Below, in pieces: positions 1 to 6,680 of a stretch of 10,632 nucleotides of DNA. The number at the start of each line of letters is the position of its first letter. Position 1 is the stretch's first letter. The translations under genes and the position numbers were made by a program. Below the pieces are notes generated by a model. That model did no database searches, was not told the DNA's origin, and saw only the letters and a list, made by a program, of their open reading frames with translations. This DNA comes from Chloroflexota bacterium (GTDB lineage: Bacteria > Chloroflexota > Dehalococcoidia > UBA2979): positions 24,345 to 34,976 of the forward strand of contig NZWK01000044.1 in the NCBI GenBank assembly GCA_002701625.1. The letters run 5' to 3'.

Positions 1-609
1 GTAGCGTGTTCAAAAATTATGATGGAATACGGTGTAAAAGACGTTATCGGATTCGATCGCACCGGAGCCGTTTATAAGGGTCGAGGCGAAAACATGAACC
101 CTGAAAAGGAATGGTTCGCTGAGAACACGAACAAAGAAGGATTTCAGGGTGACTTATCCGATGCATTGATAGGCGCGGATGTCTTCCTTGGCCTATCTGG
201 TCCCGGTTTAGTTGAGGCCGACTGGATTGCTGAAATGGGAGAAGATCCAATAGTCTTTGCATTGGCAAATCCAGTGCCTGAGATTATGCCTGATGAAATC
301 CATGGAATGGCACGGGTTATCGGCACCGGCCGAAGCGACTTCCCTAATCAGATCAACAACGTGCTGTGCTTTCCAGGATTATTCAGAGGGGCACTTGATG
401 CCGGGGCGAAGGAAATTACAGAATCAATGAAAATAGTCGCTGCGCGTGCAATAGCAGAGACTATTCCCGATGAGCAGCTGACCGAAGATTACATCATCCC
501 AACAGTATTTAATGAGCATGTATTCGAGGCTGTCGGCGAAGCGGTCAGAAACGAAGCCATCCGAACAGGTAACAATCGGCCAGAGCGCTCAGATATTTAT
601 ATCCAGTAA
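1..609 (+). CDS. Malic enzyme, C-terminal half (partial, 5' end outside window)
   Basis: Oxidative decarboxylation of malate to pyruvate with NAD(P), in the cytosol. The reading frame is open from base 1, so the gene enters from the left; 202 residues and a TAA stop are present. The visible part is the NAD(P)-binding domain of the malic enzyme family. It shows YGVKDVIGFDRTGAVYKGR, then NMNPEKEWFAENTN, GLSGPGLV, ALANPVPEI and finally GTGRSDFPNQINNVLCFPG, the family's most conserved C-terminal signature. Short bacterial malic enzymes are roughly 380-450 residues, so about half is missing, including the malate-binding domain and the start of the dinucleotide fold. Cofactor preference cannot be told. 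It converges on the next gene with a 29-nt gap in which I see no terminator hairpin. Family call is confident; NAD versus NADP is open. Confidence 0.95.
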   Translation, partial: VACSKIMMEYGVKDVIGFDRTGAVYKGRGENMNPEKEWFAENTNKEGFQGDLSDALIGADVFLGLSGPGLVEADWIAEMGEDPIVFALANPVPEIMPDEIHGMARVIGTGRSDFPNQINNVLCFPGLFRGALDAGAKEITESMKIVAARAIAETIPDEQLTEDYIIPTVFNEHVFEAVGEAVRNEAIRTGNNRPERSDIYIQ

Positions 610-638
610 CTCTCGAGAACCGCCTGCCAGCAAGTTAA

Positions 639-1247
639 TTAGCCATAACGCTCTTCGGTCCATGGATCGCCATGCATATGGTAACCGTACATTTCCCAGA
701 AACCTGGACGGTCCTGTGGGACAAATTCGATCCCACGGACCCATTTCGCACTTTTCCAGAAATATAGATTCGGAATCATCCCACGAAGAGGACCACCGTG
801 ATCAGCCGTCAAAGGTTCTCCGTCGTATTTATGAACCAGTAAGTTCTCGGGAGACCTAAGTTCATCCAGTGGAACGTTAGAAGTGTACCCACCATAGCAA
901 TGAAAAATAACATGTTTAGCTTCAGGAAGTGGTTTACACAGGGCTTCAAGGTCGATAAAACGCACCCCTTCCCAATCATTATCATATTTGCTCCACGTAG
1001 TCACACAATGAATATCTGTCCTTAATTGTGTCTGCGGGAGAGCCATGAATTCGTCCCACGAAAATGACATTTCATTCTCAACGAGACCAAACAGATCAAA
1101 GCGCCAACTCTCCAAGTTAATATGCGGATTTGAGCCGTATGTAAGCACCGGCCAATGATCTACCAGACGTTGACCAGGAGGAAGTCTATCTCGACCGTCT
1201 GGTCGAATTTCGTTCGGTCTCGACTCTGCTGCACGGAATAAATTAAT
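639..1247 (-). CDS. Sulfite-oxidase-like molybdopterin oxidoreductase (probable AUU start)
   Basis: A small (about 200 aa) member of the sulfite oxidase/YedY molybdopterin-binding fold. Its substrate is unknown. The core reads DIHCVTTWSKYDNDWEGV, with the Cys expected to ligate molybdenum (C81 from the start used here), then GGYTSNVPLDEL, HKYDGEPLTADHGGPLR, YFWKSAKWVRGIEF and a terminal GYHMHGDPWTEERYG. There is no export signal, so a cytosolic enzyme is likely. The first conventional start, GTG at 1148, would begin inside the conserved region. The frame upstream stays open and encodes NLFRAAES...RLPPGQRLVDHWP, which matches the normal N-terminus of this family as I remember it. No ATG, GTG or TTG lies in that extension. 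ATT at 1247, six bases after AAGAGG, gives 202 residues, the usual length. An in-frame ATG at 1271 is followed two codons later by TGA (1263-1265). Fold call is strong; the start is inference. Confidence 0.85.
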   Translation of the reverse strand: MNLFRAAESRPNEIRPDGRDRLPPGQRLVDHWPVLTYGSNPHINLESWRFDLFGLVENEMSFSWDEFMALPQTQLRTDIHCVTTWSKYDNDWEGVRFIDLEALCKPLPEAKHVIFHCYGGYTSNVPLDELRSPENLLVHKYDGEPLTADHGGPLRGMIPNLYFWKSAKWVRGIEFVPQDRPGFWEMYGYHMHGDPWTEERYG

Positions 1248-1350
1248 GATGCACCTCTTAACTCACTCCATACTAGGACAATATTTGCCTAAATATCTAG
1301 TAACTTGCTATCGATTCGACATGAGTATTTACAGAACATAGGATTAATGA
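1248..1350. promoter_or_regulatory. Divergent intergenic region, sulfite-oxidase-like gene / lspA
   Basis: About 100 AT-rich bases separate the two divergent starts, so promoters for both should lie here. For the + strand, TTGCCT (1285-1290) and TATCGA (1309-1314, preceded by TGC) are spaced 18 bp apart and make a weak sigma-70-like candidate. On the minus strand TAGTAT is a possible -10. Neither is strong, and I see no convincing operator. Confidence 0.25.
1254..1259 (-). promoter_or_regulatory. Ribosome binding site supporting an AUU start
   Basis: On the minus strand AAGAGG lies six bases before ATT (1245-1247) and three before ATC (1248-1250). It is the only Shine-Dalgarno-like site that fits the full-length N-terminus of the sulfite-oxidase-like protein. 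AUU initiation is known from E. coli infC, so the reading is possible but rare. Confidence 0.4.
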
Positions 1351-1833
1351 ATGATGCAAATAGATTCACGCTGGAACAGTCAGCGACTCTCTACCTTTGT
1401 TCTCATTTGGGCATTACTAATTGCCTTAGACCAAATCACGAAATCGTTGATTAGATCTAATTTAACGTACGGAAGTAGTTGGCCGGAAAATTGGGAATTA
1501 ATAAGGCTAAGTTACGTGGAAAATACCGGAATAGCTTTTGGTTTTTTGCAGGGGCACGGTGAATTATTGAGTTTCATTGTGCCGATTGTCTTGCTTGGTT
1601 TCATTTATATGATCTTCACTCAGCCGCCCCTCACCTTATTTTCTGACTATTCATTTGTTTTGATTCTTGCCGGCGCTGTTGGAAATCTAATTGATCGATT
1701 CTGGCATGGAGCAGTCACGGACTTCATCGACCCTACCCACTATCCTGCATTCAACGTAGCTGACTCACTAATATGTATTGGAGCGGCTGTTCTTATCGGT
1801 ACCTCTCTGCTGGACAGAAGGAAACCAACCTAG
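1351..1833 (+). CDS. lspA: Lipoprotein signal peptidase (signal peptidase II)
   Basis: Membrane aspartic protease that removes the signal peptide of prolipoproteins just before the lipid-modified cysteine. 160 residues, the normal length, with about four transmembrane segments (roughly 14-34, 70-90, 98-115 and 134-153). Conserved boxes are all present: DQITK (27-31), VENTGIAFGFL (56-66), GNLIDR (111-116), then TDFID and FNVADS, which carry the catalytic aspartates D124 and D138. Translation can begin at either of two adjacent ATGs (1351 or 1354). TAGGAT-like sequence about 6-12 bases upstream is a modest ribosome site. It is the first gene of a block with the pseudouridine synthase gene (22-nt gap) and gltX, all same strand. 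lspA beside an rluD-type gene is a widespread arrangement. The lipobox protein at 6681-7382 would be one of its substrates. Confidence 0.96.
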   Translation: MMQIDSRWNSQRLSTFVLIWALLIALDQITKSLIRSNLTYGSSWPENWELIRLSYVENTGIAFGFLQGHGELLSFIVPIVLLGFIYMIFTQPPLTLFSDYSFVLILAGAVGNLIDRFWHGAVTDFIDPTHYPAFNVADSLICIGAAVLIGTSLLDRRKPT

Positions 1834-1855
1834 CAATTAAGGGTTAATTTTTAAG

Positions 1856-2809
1856 ATGCCAATTTTTTCTAATAGTCACAACGAACCAATCAGACTAGAC
1901 CGCCTACTGACATCACTGTTGAGCGAATACTCTCGCTCAGAGGTACAACGATTGATTACAGCTGGCAAAGTGCGAATAGATGGAGAGATTATCAACTCAC
2001 CCAGTCACGTCACCAAACCTGGAGTGAGTATTGATGTATTGAGTGTGCCGGACGCTGTAAATCAGGTGCCACTACCACTGATATCCGTGCTATACGAAGA
2101 CGAAGACATGGCTATATTGAATAAACCGGCCCGTGTAATTACTCATCCCACTGTAAATCAGCGAACTGGAACAGTCTTAGATTTCATTATGAACAAATAT
2201 CCTGAAATCAATGCCATCAGCGACACAAAGCGGCCAGGAATCGTACATCGACTCGATCAGGACACAACCGGTGTACTCGCCATAGCTCGAACCACCGAGG
2301 CCCAATTTCATCTTAAACAACAATGGAAGGAACGCGAGACTCACAAGACTTATCTAGCGATTATCCGAGGGGTTCCAGAAAATATGAGTGCGGAAATTGA
2401 TGCCCCCATTGGCGTTTCCGTGATCGACTCACGCAAGCGTGTAGTGACTGATGAAAGTGATCCCAATCGTCGATCTGCCTTCACAAGTTACGATACGCTC
2501 GAGGTTTATGGCTCAGAGGCGGCACTTCTGGAAGTATCAATTCTGACAGGACGTACTCATCAAATTAGGGTTCACTTAGCCGCTATAGGACACCCCATAC
2601 TTGGTGACAATCTCTATGGTACGAACTCCGATTTTATTGATAGGCAAGCCCTTCATGCGGCACAGCTGGGCTTTCGTCTGCCTTCAACGCACCAGTATCA
2701 AACTATCAACGCCCCATTACCAGAAGACATGACACACTGTATTACTCAATTACGAAATTTATTTGGAAGCACGTACGTGAGCAAAGGGAATATTGATGCC
2801 AGTTGGTAA
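1856..2809 (+). CDS. rluD: RluD/RluA-family 23S rRNA pseudouridine synthase
   Basis: Isomerises specific uridines in structured RNA, by family precedent in large-subunit rRNA. 317 residues, the usual length for the two-domain form. An N-terminal S4 RNA-binding domain (about 12-60: IRLDRLL, SRSEVQRLITAGKVRIDG) precedes the catalytic domain. The active-site box is GIVHRLDQDTTGVL with catalytic Asp134; the common form is HRLDxxTSG, so Ser is replaced by Thr here. Further family motifs are HKTYLAIIRG, TGRTHQIRVHLA (231-242) and GHPILGDNLYG (245-255). The start ATG at 1856 has AAGGG (1839-1843) twelve bases upstream, a long spacing. The stop overlaps the start of gltX by 14 nt, which suggests translational coupling. 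The exact target uridines (1911/1915/1917 in E. coli RluD) cannot be assigned from sequence, so the symbol is by family only. Confidence 0.92.
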   Translation: MPIFSNSHNEPIRLDRLLTSLLSEYSRSEVQRLITAGKVRIDGEIINSPSHVTKPGVSIDVLSVPDAVNQVPLPLISVLYEDEDMAILNKPARVITHPTVNQRTGTVLDFIMNKYPEINAISDTKRPGIVHRLDQDTTGVLAIARTTEAQFHLKQQWKERETHKTYLAIIRGVPENMSAEIDAPIGVSVIDSRKRVVTDESDPNRRSAFTSYDTLEVYGSEAALLEVSILTGRTHQIRVHLAAIGHPILGDNLYGTNSDFIDRQALHAAQLGFRLPSTHQYQTINAPLPEDMTHCITQLRNLFGSTYVSKGNIDASW

Positions 2810-4304
2810 TTCAGATCAAAACAAACGAACCCTCACGAATCGACCAAGGCTCCGATATGCTCCAAGCCCAACGGGAGATCCACACGTAGGAAATATCCGT
2901 CAAGCTGTTTGGTCGTGGTTACATGCCAAACGATATGGAGGTGACTTCATCGTACGATTGGAAGATACCGACCAAAGTAGAGCCCAAACCGGAGCAGATA
3001 AAAGAATCCTTGATTCGCTGCGCTGGCTAGGTGTCGAATGGGATGAGGGCCCAGATATTGGTGGTGAGTATGCTCCGTATATCCAAAGCCACCGATTGGA
3101 CCTTTATCACGAACACATAAATATACTGTTAAACAACGACTCGGCCCGGCGTTGTTTTTGTAGCCCTGAACGTTTAACTGAAATTCGTGAGGAACAACAA
3201 GCGAATAAACTTCCACCCGGTATTCGTGATTGTTGTGACGTTACGCCACAAGATGCGGAAGCACGAGTTGCCGCAGGCGAGCCACATGTAGTTCGATTTA
3301 AGACACCGCGAGAGGGTACGACTGTAGCAACCGATCTTTTGCGCGGAGATATATCTTTTGAAAACAGCACTCTCGATGACTTTGTCTTATTAAAATCTGA
3401 CGGATTCCCCACTTACCACTTGGCGCACGTGGTAGATGATCATGCCATGGACATAACTCTCGTAACGCGCGGTGAAGAGTGGATATCTTCCCTACCCCGA
3501 CACGCCCTTCTGTTTGATGCGTTTGGATATGATCGCCCAGAATATGCGCATGCGTCTGTTATCAAAGCTCCTGGCGGCGGAAAGTTATCTAAGCGTGATG
3601 GTGCGAAGTCAGTGCTGGAATATGCTGAAGATGGCTATCTACCTGAAACTTTATTAAATTTTCTTTGTCTGACTGGTTGGGGTCATGGAGATCAAACACT
3701 CTTCAGTCGAAGCGATCTGCTGTCACTCTTTGACATGAGTGATATAACCTTGGCCTCTGCAACCTTCGATCATGAAAAATTGGCATGGTTGAATGGTACA
3801 TACATCAGAGCGCTCGACGAAAATAGTTTTGCCGTCAATCTCAGGCGACAACTAGAGCTCGATTTGCCGGTCGATGTACCACGTCCATTAGACGAAGCTT
3901 TAATAGAGTCGATTGCTCCCTTGATACAGGAGCGCATCACCCTCATGACTGATGCGCTTGCTTTGGTTGATTTCTTCTGGCAAAACGAAATCGATACACC
4001 TCCTCCGGAAGATTTCTTAGTAAAAAAATGGAGAGACCGTGGACAAGAGGCATCGGTGACTTTGGAACAAGTAAGTGCCCGGCTCAACGACCTACCCGAT
4101 GCATCTTGGAATACTGCGGAAATAGAGACATTACTGCGAAATCTTGCCGAAGAATTAAACCTCAAGGCTGGAGAATTACTGTCACTCGTGCGCACTGCTG
4201 TCACTGGAAAACGAGTATCCCCTCCTCTTTTTGAATCAATGGAAATTGTCGGTAAGGGCCTCGTAGTAGAGCGAATTAGCGAGGCCGCGTCTAGTCTCGG
4301 CTAA
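2796..4304 (+). CDS. gltX: Glutamate--tRNA ligase (GluRS)
   Basis: Class I aminoacyl-tRNA synthetase charging tRNA with glutamate in the cytosol. 502 residues, typical length. The class I signatures are present: RYAPSPTGDPHVGN near residues 20-33 (the HIGH box reads HVGN) and GGGKLSKRDG, with KLSKR at 263-267 as the KMSKS equivalent. A zinc-binding-type cluster CFC...CC occupies about 120-147. After about residue 310 comes the helical anticodon-binding domain, including ERITLMTDAL. A frame start at TTG 2793 is possible, but ATG 2796 with AAAGGGAA (2783-2790) five bases upstream is better. The gene overlaps the preceding pseudouridine synthase gene. A tRNA-Gln gene lies 41 nt downstream on the same strand. 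If this genome lacks GlnRS, the enzyme would be non-discriminating and also charge tRNA-Gln for GatCAB amidation; the window cannot decide this. Confidence 0.97.
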   Translation: MPVGNSDQNKRTLTNRPRLRYAPSPTGDPHVGNIRQAVWSWLHAKRYGGDFIVRLEDTDQSRAQTGADKRILDSLRWLGVEWDEGPDIGGEYAPYIQSHRLDLYHEHINILLNNDSARRCFCSPERLTEIREEQQANKLPPGIRDCCDVTPQDAEARVAAGEPHVVRFKTPREGTTVATDLLRGDISFENSTLDDFVLLKSDGFPTYHLAHVVDDHAMDITLVTRGEEWISSLPRHALLFDAFGYDRPEYAHASVIKAPGGGKLSKRDGAKSVLEYAEDGYLPETLLNFLCLTGWGHGDQTLFSRSDLLSLFDMSDITLASATFDHEKLAWLNGTYIRALDENSFAVNLRRQLELDLPVDVPRPLDEALIESIAPLIQERITLMTDALALVDFFWQNEIDTPPPEDFLVKKWRDRGQEASVTLEQVSARLNDLPDASWNTAEIETLLRNLAEELNLKAGELLSLVRTAVTGKRVSPPLFESMEIVGKGLVVERISEAASSLG

Positions 4305-4345
4305 ATGTGCAACAACTGTCATAGTGAGGTACGCTTTTAGGACGC

Positions 4346-4419
4346 TCGGGACTCGTATAATGGTAGTACACATGATTCTGGTTCATGGTGTCGGGGTTCG
4401 ACTCCCTGGTCCCGAGCCA
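4346..4419 (+). tRNA. tRNA-Gln, anticodon CUG, CCA encoded
   Basis: A full cloverleaf can be drawn by hand. The acceptor TCGGGAC (4346-4352) pairs with GTCCCGA (4409-4415). The D arm is 4355-4369 with a GG in the loop. The anticodon stem CATGA/TCATG encloses loop TTCTGGT with anticodon CTG at 4378-4380. The variable loop is GTGT. The T arm is CGGGG-TTCGACT-CCCTG (4392-4408) with one G-T pair. The discriminator G (4416) and an encoded CCA (4417-4419) follow; G at this position is usual for tRNA-Gln. It reads CAG codons only, so another tRNA-Gln (UUG) must exist elsewhere. It may be co-transcribed with gltX. The 3' end lies 12 nt from the stop codon of the convergent serine hydrolase gene. Confidence 0.95.
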
Positions 4420-4431
4420 ATCACCGCTCAC

Positions 4432-5667
4432 CTAGTCAATTATTGCTGGATAGACTAAAGCCTTCAAATCGGCGACTGTCGGAAGGCCGGCGAGCATTGA
4501 CTGAGTGAGATACACCACAGCGAGATCCTCTACTGGGTCAACCCAGAAAACTGTGGAGGCAGCCCCTGACCAGTTATAGACACCCTCACTCCCAATGACT
4601 CCCGCTGCTGCCGAATCGGTGGTGACGCCGAAACCGAGTCCGAATCCAGCTCCCGGAGGTCGCACTACGTTGTTGTCAAAGGCGTGATCGGCAATATCCG
4701 TGTCAGCGGGAAGATGATTTCGAATCATGTACTCAAGCGTACGAGGTCCTACTATTCGCTTCCCGTCTAACTCACCCCAGTTCATCAACATCTTTACAAA
4801 TTGAATGTAATCTGCGATCGGAGCAGTCAATCCAACTCCACCACCAAAATGTGTTATCGGATCGCTGTATCTGCTACCGTGTGAGTCTTGATATATTTCA
4901 AGCTCCTCCCCTGTTGAGGGTTTGTAATTCACCGTAAATCTGGGTAATAATTCTTTCGAAACTTCATAGCTTGTCTCGTGCATTCCAAGCGGCTCAAATA
5001 TTACCTCCGTAAGAAATTTATCGAAGTCCCGTCCAGAGATTACTTCGACAAGGCGAGCACACACATCAGTGCTTACGGAGTAATTCCAGGCTGTACCTGG
5101 GCTGAATTCTAGTGGTAAAGTTGCTAATCCATTAACAAGATCTTCGAGAGTAGGTGGAAACACATCTGTCATACCCAGGTCCAACTCCTTGTAAGCAAGC
5201 TGAACCGGAGTAGTGGCACCAGGCATGTCAACAAAAAAACCGTACGTCAAGCCACTTTGATGAGTGAGCAAATCCTGTACGTTCATCTCTCGATCGACTG
5301 GCCGTGTCTGGAAATCTGGGTAAGACCCACTCACATACACTTCTAGATTCTTCCAAGCAGGAATGAATTTTGAAACCGGGTCAGTGAGCTGAAATAGTCC
5401 GTCTTCATACAGGCTCATCAGTGCTATAGACGTAATAGGTTTGGTCATAGAATACAGGCGAAAAATAGAATCCTCAGTCATATCAACGTCCCGTTGAATA
5501 TCAGCTTTTCCCATTACTGACAGATGTGCCACTTCTCCGTTTCGAATTACCGCGACTACGCACCCAGCAATCAGGCCTGAATCAACATATTTTTGCTGAA
5601 GAAACTTCGGAATTTTTGCGAGCTGCTCTGATCTTAAATTGACTGACTCGGGTATTACCGTATCCAT
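4432..5667 (-). CDS. Serine hydrolase, class C beta-lactamase / family VIII esterase-like
   Basis: Beta-lactamase-fold enzyme of the Pfam Beta-lactamase type; most such proteins are esterases or peptidases rather than antibiotic resistance enzymes. 411 residues. The SxxK nucleophile motif is SMTK (S73, K76), within FRLYSMTKPITSIALM. The second motif is the tyrosine in TAWNYSVSTDV (Y196). A WSGAASTVFWVDP stretch near residue 366 takes the place of the third (KTG/HxG-type) motif, as in EstB-like esterases. DLLTHQSGLTYGF and FGGGVGLTAPIADY are also typical. No signal peptide is visible, so it is probably cytosolic. The frame is open to TTG 5715, overlapping the upstream gene. I chose ATG 5667 because GGGAAGG sits eight bases before it. 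It lies 26 nt behind the dehalogenase-like gene on the same strand, so co-transcription is likely. The substrate is unknown. Confidence 0.9.
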   Translation of the reverse strand: MDTVIPESVNLRSEQLAKIPKFLQQKYVDSGLIAGCVVAVIRNGEVAHLSVMGKADIQRDVDMTEDSIFRLYSMTKPITSIALMSLYEDGLFQLTDPVSKFIPAWKNLEVYVSGSYPDFQTRPVDREMNVQDLLTHQSGLTYGFFVDMPGATTPVQLAYKELDLGMTDVFPPTLEDLVNGLATLPLEFSPGTAWNYSVSTDVCARLVEVISGRDFDKFLTEVIFEPLGMHETSYEVSKELLPRFTVNYKPSTGEELEIYQDSHGSRYSDPITHFGGGVGLTAPIADYIQFVKMLMNWGELDGKRIVGPRTLEYMIRNHLPADTDIADHAFDNNVVRPPGAGFGLGFGVTTDSAAAGVIGSEGVYNWSGAASTVFWVDPVEDLAVVYLTQSMLAGLPTVADLKALVYPAIID

Positions 5668-5675
5668 ATGCTCGA

Positions 5676-5682
5676 CCTTCCC
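5676..5682 (-). promoter_or_regulatory. Strong ribosome binding site deciding the serine hydrolase start
   Basis: GGGAAGG on the minus strand, eight bases before ATG 5667. It argues against the longer TTG-initiated reading from 5715, which would overlap the upstream gene by 22 nt. Confidence 0.7.
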
Positions 5683-5693
5683 ATTAATGACTG

Positions 5694-6626
5694 CTATCTC
5701 AGATTTCGAAGCCAACTTACTACGTCATTTGCAACTAAGTCACCACAATCTTCCTGTATGAAATGACCCCCAGGTGAATATGTTTTGTGAGGCTGTTCGC
5801 TCGCTCCCGGAATTCGCTTAATGAAGACATCATTGTATTCACCAAGTACCTGATCATCAATGTTCCAGGTAGTTAAGACTGGTTTATTCCAATCCTCCAG
5901 CACTTTCCACGCTGCGCGATTCGCTGGAATTGCGGGATCACCGTCACGGACCGGAACCATCATTGGAAGTTCCCGAGCACCAGCCATATATGACTCATCC
6001 GGAAACGGTGCTCGATAAGCCTCTTTCAGTGTGTCCGATATCTCCACACGTTGACAACTTCCAGCAACAATTCGGGCTGGGTCCATTACGCTCATTGCCT
6101 GTGACGCACTCTGCCAGTTCATAAACCCCTCACTTATTGGCACATCACCATCAGGAAGAATCGTATTCGCAAGTATCAACTTATCAAATAAAGCAGGATT
6201 TTCTGCAACGACACGAAGCCCTATCAAGCCTCCCCAGTCCTGAAAAAAAGCACAGAAACCGTGATCCGGAGATAGATCTTCCGGGACAGCCAGAACGCCA
6301 CTCGACTTTAAAAAAGTCGTTACCCAGCGAACATGATTTGCATAGGTGTGATCGCTTCGGTTAACTGGCTTATCAGATCGTCCAAATCCAATCAGATCCG
6401 GAATAATTAGTCGCCAGCCAGCGTTCACAAAAATATCAAACATTCTGTGATACAAAATGCCCCAAGTTGGCTCACCATGAAGTAACAACATGGTGCCGGC
6501 TTGACCTGAACCTTCATCACTGTAGGCCATCCTCAGTCCCTCAATATCGGTATACTTAACGGGCCAAAGATCCATATCAAGCTCTGTAAATCTATTCTCC
6601 GGAGTACGAAGGAATGGAATAGTCAT
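5694..6626 (-). CDS. Haloalkane dehalogenase-type alpha/beta hydrolase (DhlA-like)
   Basis: Alpha/beta-hydrolase with an Asp rather than Ser nucleophile, the hallmark of haloalkane dehalogenases, which hydrolyse carbon-halogen bonds to alcohol and halide. From ATG 6626 it has 310 residues. The start MTIPFLRTPENRF is typical of the family. The oxyanion/halide-binding motif is HGEPTW (50-55). The nucleophile elbow is FFQDWGG with D130 and the adjacent halide-binding W131. A cap-domain Trp in FMNWQ (W171) falls where DhlA has W175. The acid is probably D258 in NIDDQVLG, and the base is H288 in GGHFIQED. APFPDESYMAGARELP in the cap also resembles DhlA from memory. AGGGAG (6637-6642) lies ten bases upstream; a longer reading from ATG 6653 has no ribosome site. 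It probably leads an operon with the serine hydrolase gene. Actual dehalogenation and substrate range are inference. Confidence 0.88.
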   Translation of the reverse strand: MTIPFLRTPENRFTELDMDLWPVKYTDIEGLRMAYSDEGSGQAGTMLLLHGEPTWGILYHRMFDIFVNAGWRLIIPDLIGFGRSDKPVNRSDHTYANHVRWVTTFLKSSGVLAVPEDLSPDHGFCAFFQDWGGLIGLRVVAENPALFDKLILANTILPDGDVPISEGFMNWQSASQAMSVMDPARIVAGSCQRVEISDTLKEAYRAPFPDESYMAGARELPMMVPVRDGDPAIPANRAAWKVLEDWNKPVLTTWNIDDQVLGEYNDVFIKRIPGASEQPHKTYSPGGHFIQEDCGDLVANDVVSWLRNLR

Positions 6627-6680
6627 AAAGTACCGGCTCCCTAATTCACACATTAAACTGGTTTAGAACAGAAAGAAAAC
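6627..6680. promoter_or_regulatory. Short divergent intergenic region, dehalogenase-like / lipoprotein genes
   Basis: Only 54 bases separate the two divergent starts. It contains the ribosome sites of both genes (AGGGAG on minus, GAAAG on plus), leaving little room for promoters, which may overlap the coding 5' ends. I see no operator-like repeat. Confidence 0.3.

Noticed and set aside
512..859. 115-codon plus-strand open frame
   Set aside because: It overlaps the malic enzyme end and the sulfite-oxidase-like gene on the opposite strand, both with clear family motifs; its product shows no recognisable pattern.
1263..1265. In-frame TGA read as selenocysteine or tryptophan
   Set aside because: Other genes here (8430-9086 and 10486-10632) end normally at TGA, so UGA is not generally reassigned. 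The position is at codon 3, away from any active site, and I see no selenocysteine insertion hairpin.
2949..2958. Palindrome ATCGTACGAT in gltX
   Set aside because: Only ten bases, inside conserved codons (near FIVRLEDT) and not near a promoter; taken as chance, and used as a caution for the palindrome at 8262-8279.
3770..4204. 144-codon minus-strand open frame inside gltX
   Set aside because: Antisense shadow of a well-supported gltX; Ser-rich product without motifs.
4344..4417. Alternative acceptor register GCTCGGG/CCCGAGC for the tRNA
   Set aside because: It would shift every arm by two bases and lose the CCA. The register starting at 4346 gives a canonical cloverleaf with discriminator G and encoded CCA.
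4432..5667. Antibiotic-resistance beta-lactamase
   Set aside because: No signal peptide, and the third motif is the esterase-like WSGAAS type rather than KTG; an esterase or peptidase is more likely.
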